A stretch of DNA of 8,403 nt. It comes from Holosporaceae bacterium (lineage in GTDB: Bacteria > Pseudomonadota > Alphaproteobacteria > UBA3830). Shown here piece by piece: positions 1 to 8,403 of the stretch (position 1 is its first letter; each line of letters starts with the position of its first letter). The DNA lies in the NCBI GenBank assembly GCA_031284345.1, contig JAITAC010000062.1:1-8403 (forward strand), given 5' to 3'. Under the pieces are notes generated by a model that was not told the origin of the DNA, ran no database searches, and saw only the letters and a program-made list of their open reading frames with translations. The translations under genes were made by a program, and so were the position numbers.

Positions 1-710
1 TCATAGAAACCATGCGGCGCGAGGGATTCGAAATGTCCATCAGCAGACCGCATGTCCTCTACAAAAACGTCAACGGCGAAAAATTAGAGCCCATAGAAGA
101 ATTGTACATAGATTTGGACGACGAATTTACCGGGCTTGTCGTGGAAAAAATCACACTCCGCAAAGGAATGCTGCAGGATATGCGTCCGTCCGGCATGGGG
201 AAAACACGACTGAAGTTCCTCATTCCCACCCGCGGACTCATCGGCTATCATAGCGAATTTCTCACGGATACGCGCGGAAGCGGCATCATTAATCGATCCT
301 TCTGCGGCTACGAACCCCATAAGGGACCCATAGAAGGCAGAACCAAAGGCGTGCTCATCTCGAATTCCATCGGCAATGCCATCCCCTACGCGCTTTTTTT
401 CCTGGAGGAACGAGGTACACTGTTCGTAAAACCCGGAGATCCCGTCTACGAAGGTATGATCATCGGCGAAAATAATAAAAATAACGATCTGGACGTCAAT
501 CCGACAAAAAGCAAACAATTGACCAATATGAGAGCTTCCGGAAAAGATGAAAATATTAAATTATCTCCTCCCAGGGCTATTTCATTGGAGCAGGCTTTGT
601 CATATATTCAGGATGATGAGCGAGTGGAAGTTACTCCAACCTCAATCCGATTGAGAAAACGGTATCTTGACCAAAATACTCGCAAAAAAATGAGTAGATT
701 AGAAAAATGA
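1..710 (+). CDS. typA: TypA/BipA ribosome-associated GTPase, C-terminal part (5' partial)
   Basis: This is the C-terminal third of TypA/BipA, a translational GTPase of the EF-G family that binds the 70S ribosome and supports ribosome assembly and stress or cold adaptation. The reading frame is already open at the window edge: codons from base 3 read I-E-T before MRREGF, matching the LLETMRREGY context of BipA, so the ATG at base 12 is internal and not the start. The GTPase domain, domain II and most of domain III are missing upstream. Present are the EF-G domain V-like segment (about bases 87-310, with IPTRGLIGYHSEF) and the BipA-specific C-terminal domain (about 336-665), which carries QLTNMRASG (516-542) and VEVTPTSIRLRKR (624-662). 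These motifs are diagnostic of the family, and the end point matches full-length BipA. The TGA overlaps the ATG of the next gene, implying an operon with translational coupling. Confidence 0.96.
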   Translation, partial: IETMRREGFEMSISRPHVLYKNVNGEKLEPIEELYIDLDDEFTGLVVEKITLRKGMLQDMRPSGMGKTRLKFLIPTRGLIGYHSEFLTDTRGSGIINRSFCGYEPHKGPIEGRTKGVLISNSIGNAIPYALFFLEERGTLFVKPGDPVYEGMIIGENNKNNDLDVNPTKSKQLTNMRASGKDENIKLSPPRAISLEQALSYIQDDERVEVTPTSIRLRKRYLDQNTRKKMSRLEK

Positions 711-2017
711 ATTTAACGTCTATTTTAGGCGATTTTCTGAAAACTTATCGTAATCCAAAAGTTGGTTCCATATTTTTTATTGGATTTTTCTGCGGATTAC
801 CTTTTCTACTCACTCTTACAATTTTGGATCTCTGGCTGAAGGAATGTGGCGTATCCAACACCGTAATAGGACTGTTTACGATATTGCATTGGCCATTTGT
901 GCTGAAATTTCTCTGGGCGCCGTTCATCGATAAATATTATTTACCATTCTGGCCGAAAAAATTTGGTCGATTGCGAGGCTGGGCCATCAGCAGTCAGCTA
1001 CTGTTGTTTATGGGAATCTGGGGAATGTCCTGCTCCAGTCCGACCTCCAGTCCGCTGCAGCTGATTCTGTGCGCATCGCTGGTGGCGTTCGCCGATGGAT
1101 GTCAGGACATATCTCTCTACGCCTATCAACTGGATCGCGCTCGCAAAGATCTTCTCGGACCCGTGGCCGGTGTGGTAATTTTTGGCTATAAAACCGGTAT
1201 GTTTTTTGCCAAAAGCTCGTCTTTGTATCTGGCATATTATTTTGGCTGGAACACCGCCTATTTCCTGATGGCTATGGTCATTTTACTCAGCACTATATTC
1301 ATATGCTGCATTCACGAACCCATGGTGGATGACTCTTCGACTGATGCATCGGAATCTTACGTTTCAAATTCCAGTTCTGAATTCACCAGATTCTTCAAAA
1401 AAACAATTTTCGAATGTCTGGTGTGTCCGTTTAAGATTTTTATGCAAAGGAAAAATTGGAAAAGTCTAATTGCTCTGGTGATTTTATTTAAAGTTGGCTA
1501 TATCCTCACTCAAAAAATGGCCAAACCGTTCTACGTGGACATGGGCTTCAGCATTCTGGAAATAGCTAACGTAGTTCAGGTGTTTGGTACATTGGCTGCC
1601 ATGTTAGGTGGAATGATCGGCGGCTATCTTATAAAAAAATTCAATCTGACCCGAGTCATGTTTTATGCTGCTATAGCGCATGCCATGTCTTGCATTGCTT
1701 ATTTGCTGTTATCGAAGGCTGGTCACAGCGTAGTAATGCTCTATATTACAGTTTTTGTCGAAGATATCACGGAAGGAGTCATGGGGGCGTCCTTCATCGC
1801 TTTTCTATATGGCCTCTGTGAGATAAAGTATTGCGCCACCCAGTACGCTCTGCTCTGGGCTTTCTATGACTTCGGAGGCATGTGCTGCCGCATGATGTCC
1901 GGGGCCATCGCCGACGTTCTCGGCTGGACGAAATTTTTTCTATTTGTACCCTTAACATTTGTTCCAAGTTTAGTCATTCTCCGAAAAATAATTCGAGAGG
2001 AGGAGACCAAAAACTAG
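707..2017 (+). CDS. ampG: AmpG-family muropeptide MFS permease
   Basis: This 436-residue inner-membrane protein belongs to the major facilitator superfamily, AmpG branch. AmpG imports GlcNAc-anhydroMurNAc peptides released during wall turnover into the cytoplasm for recycling and, in some bacteria, AmpC induction. Family hallmarks seen are YRNPKVGSIFFIGFFCGLP (residues 14-32), VLKFLWAPFIDKY (65-77), RLRGW (88-92), QDI (133-135) and CATQYALLWAF (376-386). About twelve hydrophobic helices can be drawn (roughly 21-44, 50-72, 92-108, 117-137, 152-178, 181-202, 253-269, 285-309, 316-336, 342-370, 378-400, 408-425). A Ser/Asp-rich loop (207-225) lies between the two six-helix halves. E. coli AmpG is longer, with two extra helices. 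One conserved motif is altered: the usual QDIxxDA reads QDISLYA, with Tyr138 for Asp. The ATG overlaps the typA stop as ATGA and has no clear Shine-Dalgarno, so translation probably depends on coupling. Substrate is inferred from the family. Confidence 0.9.
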   Translation: MNLTSILGDFLKTYRNPKVGSIFFIGFFCGLPFLLTLTILDLWLKECGVSNTVIGLFTILHWPFVLKFLWAPFIDKYYLPFWPKKFGRLRGWAISSQLLLFMGIWGMSCSSPTSSPLQLILCASLVAFADGCQDISLYAYQLDRARKDLLGPVAGVVIFGYKTGMFFAKSSSLYLAYYFGWNTAYFLMAMVILLSTIFICCIHEPMVDDSSTDASESYVSNSSSEFTRFFKKTIFECLVCPFKIFMQRKNWKSLIALVILFKVGYILTQKMAKPFYVDMGFSILEIANVVQVFGTLAAMLGGMIGGYLIKKFNLTRVMFYAAIAHAMSCIAYLLLSKAGHSVVMLYITVFVEDITEGVMGASFIAFLYGLCEIKYCATQYALLWAFYDFGGMCCRMMSGAIADVLGWTKFFLFVPLTFVPSLVILRKIIREEETKN

Positions 2018-2062
2018 AGATGGCGTTTCCGATTTCCCAGCGGATTCTGATGCCAAGACTGT

Positions 2063-4008
2063 TCATGTATTTATTAGATCCTGCAAAGATTTTCGCGAAC
2101 GTTTTTTGGGAGTTTTTTCTATTTTTTCATTTTTCCCGTTTGGTAATTTTGGCTTCAGGCTATTTTGCGTATTATTTCCGTTTTTATTCGGGGAAATTTG
2201 TTTATAGCCAAAGGAGAGCAGCATGAATTCTCGCCAAGCGATAGCCGGTAGGAATCCGCCGTACATGGTGGGACTCATGGGAGTGTTGTCGTCGTTGCCG
2301 AGCCATACTCCGACCACCAATGGATGCGCGAATCCAATGAAACTGGCGTCTCGATTATCGTTGCTGGTTCCGCTTTTGCCATGGGAGGTTATGGGAAGTT
2401 TTGCCTGCCGTCCGGTTCCTTTTTCCACCACTTCTCGCAGGAGGATTTTCATTTTTTCGCATGCTGCCGGTGAGATTACCTCCGTAGTTTTGTTGGCATG
2501 AGCCTTATACAGGTATTTTCCGTTTTGGGTTCGGATGCTGAGTATGCCAAATGGGATCATTTTGCGACCGTTTATCATGGTGGCGCCGAAGCAGGCGGTG
2601 ATATCAAGCAGATTCACGCCACTGGCTCCCAGCGCTGACGTGATATTGTTGTCTATTTCCGTAGAGATTCCCAGTTGTTCGGCTTTTCTGATGATTCTGT
2701 CCATGCCGACTTTTCTGGCGATTCTGATGGCAGGCGTATTGACGGACTTGGCAAATGCCTGCAACATAGGGATATTCCCCACGCTGACGTAGGCGGTATT
2801 TTTCGGACACCATGATCCGATGGTAATCGGCATATCGCTCACCAGATCGTGAATGTCCATACCGTCTTCCAGAGCAGTCAAATATACGAAATATTTGAAG
2901 GCAGATCCGGACGATCGAACAGCCATCACGCGATTGAATTGACTGGTGCCGTAGCTATATCCTCCGATCATGGCCCGAACAGCTCCGGATTTGTCAAGAG
3001 CGATCAGTGCCATCTGGTTGGCGCGGTTTTTGAATCCGTGTTCCTCCAAAGTACTTTTTATGACGTATGCGGCGTTAATTTGCATTTTGGTATCGAGGGT
3101 GGTGCGAACAATGATATCGTCTTCATCTGCGCTTACCAGCTCGTGCACCTGCTCCAGAGCCCAATCGGTAAAATAGCGATTTTCGTCCCTGGGCACCTCC
3201 AGTCGCGTTAATTTATCCTGCTGCTGGAGCGCCTCCCTCTTCTCTGCGTCGGAGATGTAGCCTTCGTCCCGCATGCACGTCAGCACCAGCGCCGTTCTCT
3301 GGTCCGACTTCTCGGGATTATAAAATGGCGAATACAAAGACGGAGCCCGCAACACGCCAGCTAACTTGGCCGCTTCGTATGTGCTCAGCTGTCGAGCTTT
3401 TTTCCCAAAATATCGGTAGGCAGCCGCATCTATGCCGTAGGCGCAGGATCCAAAATATACCCGATTGAGATAAATCGATAAAATCTGTTTTTTGCTGAAT
3501 TTATGCTCCAACCAAAGCGCTAAAATAAATTCCTGGACTTTTCTCTTTATGGATCTACTGGCTGATAAAAATAAATTTTTCGCCAGTTGCTGAGTAATCG
3601 TGGATCCACCCTGCACGATCCTACGGTGCACAATATTAGTGTAGAGAGCGCGGGCAATTCCTATGAAATCTATGCCACAATGACTGTAAAAACGTCGATC
3701 CTCAATGGCAATAATAGCATTGCCTATATATTCCGGCAGATCTTTTACCTGTACCACTTCCCGAAACATGTCGCCATAGGTGGCAATGGTTTTTCCATCG
3801 TAGGATTCGAAGGTCACACTGGCACGGCGTCCCTTCGTCTCGAGATTATTTATGTCCGGTAGATCATGAATGAAAAATAAAAATACAAAAAATCCCAAGA
3901 CAAATAAAAATATCCCAAGAACAAAGAGTCCACGAAAAATGCTTCTCAGAATGCTTTTTTTGCTCGACAACGATGCTTTTGCACTTTTATTCGATTTATT
4001 CCGAGCCA

Positions 4009-4009
<1 letters not shown>
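2063..4009 (-). CDS. Class A penicillin-binding protein (PBP1A family, glycosyltransferase/transpeptidase)
   Basis: This is a bifunctional peptidoglycan synthase of 648 residues. A short basic cytoplasmic tail (1-20) is followed by one membrane anchor (about 21-47), a GT51 glycosyltransferase domain (about 65-235) and a transpeptidase domain (about 300-595). GT51 motifs are EDRRFYSHCGID with catalytic Glu103, QGGSTITQQLAKN (133-145), and KVQE with Glu160 before LYxNRVYFG-type sequence (IYLNRVYFG, 179-187). Transpeptidase motifs are SAFK (369-372, nucleophile Ser369), SVN (422-424) and KSG (545-547). KSG stands where most relatives have KTG, and the usual PGSxFKPF context reads SGSAFKYF. The protein is shorter than many PBP1A proteins of 720-850 residues. 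Its last 44 residues are an Asn/Lys-rich basic tail without domain character. The ATG shares one base with the gyrB TAA (TAATG) and has no Shine-Dalgarno, so expression is probably coupled to gyrB. Whether it corresponds to mrcA or another class A paralogue cannot be settled here. Confidence 0.95.
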
Positions 4010-6437
<2,428 letters not shown>

Positions 6438-6610
6438 ATATCTTAACAACTTTTCAATGATCTTAAATTAATTTCATCAATGGCAAGACCGGTAATTTCA
6501 GCAATATTTATCACATTCATTCCCTCCCAGTAATTTCGAGGCTGTCTTCCGAGCTCACGAAAAAAATCTCGAATCTTAGCAGTCCAACAGTAGTTTTTTA
6601 TGGATAAAAT

Positions 6611-6619
6611 TGCTATAAT
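6611..6619 (+). promoter_or_regulatory. Extended -10 promoter element for tRNA-Leu-tig
   Basis: The sequence TGCTATAAT is a perfect TGnTATAAT extended -10 box, which in sigma70-type promoters can act without a good -35. The -35 position (about 6591-6596, TAGTTT) is indeed poor. Transcription from near 6626 would give a leader of about 50 bases before the tRNA 5' end at 6676, to be removed by RNase P, and could continue into tig. It is a sequence match, not proven. Confidence 0.5.
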
Positions 6620-6675
6620 TACGATTATTTTCTTTCGCATGTTCGAGCTATATGGTATTTTGGGCTTTGTATTGT

Positions 6676-6760
<85 letters not shown>

Positions 6761-6783
6761 AAAGAATTTTATGTTACTTGTAT

Positions 6784-6787
6784 GGAG
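6784..6787 (+). promoter_or_regulatory. Ribosome binding site of tig
   Basis: GGAG lies six bases before the ATG at 6794. It falls just after the tRNA and supports that ATG; the earlier ATG at 6771 opens only a seven-codon frame that stops within the same spacer. Confidence 0.6.
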
Positions 6788-6793
6788 CAGTTA

Positions 6794-8403
6794 ATGAAGA
6801 TTTTATCAAAAGCGAGCGATAATCTTAAGAGAAGTTATAATGTGTTGATTGATATAGAGACAATTAATCAAGCAATGGATGTCAAAGCAAAAGAGATTGC
6901 TCAAAAAACTAAAATGGATGGTTTTCGTCCGGGAAAGGTACCCGCTGATGTCATAAAGCGCATACATGGAGCAAGCGTCAAGGCCGAGGCCATAAAGAAA
7001 TTAGTAGTCGACACTTCTCAGAGAGTGCTCCGGGAAGAAAAATTGCCGCCGGCTTTCGGCTTAACCACTCAAGTTATTAAAGATGACAAAAATGGCGTGG
7101 AGTTCTCGATGAATTTCGAGTTGATTCCTCAGGTCGAACTCATAGATTTTTCCACAATTGAGGTTGTAAAATATATTCCCCAAATAACTGACAAAGAAAT
7201 CAACGAAATTTTTGACGAATTGCGGGAATACTATAAAAAATGGATCGATGAACCGGCTGGCGTACCTATAGAAATGGGGCATAAGGTTTTTGTTGATTTG
7301 GTAATAAAAACGAAGCTAAAAAGACATATCAATGACGCCGCCAACGATGTTAATTTTATCATTGGAGATAAGGAACTCATAGAAGATTTCTGGAGACCGC
7401 TGTTGGGAATTAAAGTTGGTGATGTCAAAGAATTCATGGTCAATTATCCGGCGAATTTATCGGACAAGGTTTTGGCGGGAAAACTGGTGGAATACTCCGC
7501 CGCCGTTAAAAAAGTCCAGAAGGCCGTGGATTATGAATTGGACGACGAATTTGCCAAAGCCATTGGTCACGATAATATGGAAAAGGCTCAGGAATGGGCA
7601 CAACAGCGAGCGTCTTCCCGATACGACTACATGAGTAAGGATCTCATGAAACGCGATCTTCTGGAAAAAATTTCCGAAATATTTTGTTTTGAAGTGCCAA
7701 TCAGCATGTTGGATTTGGAATGCTCGGAAGTGGTGCGCCAAATTACCGAAGAAGCTAGGAAAATTAATAAGGAAATGACTCCGGAAATACTACGAGAATG
7801 CAAAAAAATCGCCGAACAGCGAGTTCGCATAGGATTCGTGGTGGCGGAAGTGGCGAAAAGAGAAAACATAACCGCCACCAGAAGTGAAATTACCAAAACC
7901 ATTCGCAGCATTGCCATGGTATATCCGGGACGCGAAAAGGCCATCTGGGACATGTATTCCAGCGGAGAAGCCGTCGGTGCCATAGTTGGTCCTATCCTCG
8001 AATCTAAAGTTGTTGCTTTTCTGTTTGATAAGATCAAAATACACGAAGAAATATGCTCCGTGGAAAAATTAATAGAACTTGATGAAGAACCGTTCGACTT
8101 TTTCAAAGATGAAAATCCACCGGAAAAACTTTTCAACGACAATGCCGAGGCTCTGAAATTAGAGCATGCGGAATCTACAACTCCTGCAGTACCAGAATTC
8201 GAAACCGCGGAAACTATTGCGGCACCAGAATTCGAAACCGTGGAAACTCCTGCAGTATTAGGATCCGAAACCGTGGAAACTATTGCGGCACCAGAATCCG
8301 AGACCGTGGAAACTCCTGCAGTATTAGGATCCGAAACCGTGGAAACTATTGCGGCACCAGAATCCGAGGCAGCGAAAGCTCCTGAGGAGAGTGCGCCAGA
8401 AAA
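6794..8403 (+). CDS. tig: Trigger factor, ribosome-associated chaperone (3' partial)
   Basis: Trigger factor binds ribosomal protein L23 at the exit tunnel and shields nascent chains. At least 536 residues are encoded and the frame is still open at the window end. The N-terminal ribosome-binding domain (about 1-115) carries the signature GFRPGKVP (43-50). A FKBP-like prolyl isomerase domain (about 155-245) has the expected length and ends in KLVEYSAAVKKV, but key positions differ. The usual DFxG reads DLVI (168-171), the usual IPGFE reads IEDFW (196-200), and the EEY region reads PANL, so isomerase activity is doubtful. The C-terminal substrate-binding arms (about 246-430) align through VPISMLDLE and ITATRSEITKTI. 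E. coli trigger factor ends near 432; here an acidic, disordered-looking tail of over 100 residues follows, mostly six 11-residue repeats. The start is supported by a GGAG six bases upstream. In proteobacteria clpP and clpX often follow tig; they would lie beyond the window. Confidence 0.93.
   Translation, partial: MKILSKASDNLKRSYNVLIDIETINQAMDVKAKEIAQKTKMDGFRPGKVPADVIKRIHGASVKAEAIKKLVVDTSQRVLREEKLPPAFGLTTQVIKDDKNGVEFSMNFELIPQVELIDFSTIEVVKYIPQITDKEINEIFDELREYYKKWIDEPAGVPIEMGHKVFVDLVIKTKLKRHINDAANDVNFIIGDKELIEDFWRPLLGIKVGDVKEFMVNYPANLSDKVLAGKLVEYSAAVKKVQKAVDYELDDEFAKAIGHDNMEKAQEWAQQRASSRYDYMSKDLMKRDLLEKISEIFCFEVPISMLDLECSEVVRQITEEARKINKEMTPEILRECKKIAEQRVRIGFVVAEVAKRENITATRSEITKTIRSIAMVYPGREKAIWDMYSSGEAVGAIVGPILESKVVAFLFDKIKIHEEICSVEKLIELDEEPFDFFKDENPPEKLFNDNAEALKLEHAESTTPAVPEFETAETIAAPEFETVETPAVLGSETVETIAAPESETVETPAVLGSETVETIAAPESEAAKAPEESAPE
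8177..8374 (+). repeat. Six 33-base in-frame tandem repeats in the tig tail
   Basis: Six 11-codon units encode alternating peptides of the type ETPAVLGSETV and ETIAAPESETV (residues 462-527 of trigger factor), forming three 66-base double units. Double units two and three (8243-8308 and 8309-8374) are identical over their first 60 bases. The first (8177-8242) is more diverged, with PEF in place of LGS and PES. The third ends in codons for EAA instead of ETV and leads into KAPEESAPE at the window edge. The unit length is a multiple of three, so copy-number change keeps the frame. Confidence 0.93.

Noticed and set aside
84..518. A 144-codon minus-strand frame over typA.
   Set aside because: The plus strand encodes conserved TypA/BipA motifs throughout this stretch.
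2018..2062. A possible bidirectional terminator between the convergent genes, from TGGC near 2021 and GCCA near 2052.
   Set aside because: The stem would be short with a very large loop and no T-run on either strand, so it is not supported.
2020..2226. ATG at 2020 preceded by GAGGAGGAG, then a 68-codon frame that overlaps another frame at 2223 as ATGA, looking like a small operon after ampG.
   Set aside because: The purine run is simply the three Glu codons at the end of ampG, and both frames lie antisense to the well-supported PBP gene.
7627..8142. A 171-codon minus-strand frame over tig.
   Set aside because: It is the shadow of the trigger factor C-terminal domain, whose plus-strand translation aligns well with the family.
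8177..8374. A CRISPR-like array suggested by regular repeats.
   Set aside because: The units are contiguous without spacers, in frame with tig, and encode a regular peptide.

Overview
The window looks like ordinary chromosome from a Gram-negative, alphaproteobacterium-like organism. The evidence is the long Gram-negative form of GyrB (about 788 residues, with the insert after the TOPRIM domain), the RLRKRYLD-type end of TypA/BipA, the AmpG-type permease and the GFRPGKVP signature of trigger factor. The moderately AT-rich composition and this gene set would suit a host-associated or reduced-genome lineage of the Rickettsiales/Holosporales kind. That placement is inference, because no rRNA or species-level marker is present.

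Layout: (1) 1-710, + strand, the 3' part of typA/bipA, whose start lies outside the window. (2) 707-2017, + strand, an AmpG-family muropeptide permease whose ATG overlaps the typA stop (ATGA). (3) 2063-4009, - strand, a bifunctional class A penicillin-binding protein that converges on ampG with a 45-base gap. (4) 4009-6375, - strand, gyrB, which starts with GTG behind a good Shine-Dalgarno; its TAA shares one base with the ATG of the PBP gene. (5) 6376-6675, a divergent intergenic region with a candidate gyrB promoter and a strong extended -10 box facing the other way. (6) 6676-6760, + strand, tRNA-Leu(UAG) with encoded CCA. (7) 6794 to the window end, + strand, tig (trigger factor), open at its 3' end, with a long acidic tail made of 33-base tandem repeats.

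The genes form two probable operons that converge (typA-ampG and gyrB-PBP) and a third unit, tRNA-Leu-tig, that diverges from gyrB. AmpG (recovery of cell-wall fragments) and the class A PBP (cell-wall synthesis) lie tail to tail. TypA and trigger factor act on or at the ribosome, and GyrB on DNA supercoiling.

I found no mobile element, CRISPR array, defence system or obviously new system. The most unusual signals are the repeat-built extension of trigger factor, the apparent loss of its prolyl-isomerase signature residues, substitutions in conserved motifs of AmpG and the PBP, and the tightly coupled gyrB-PBP gene pair.
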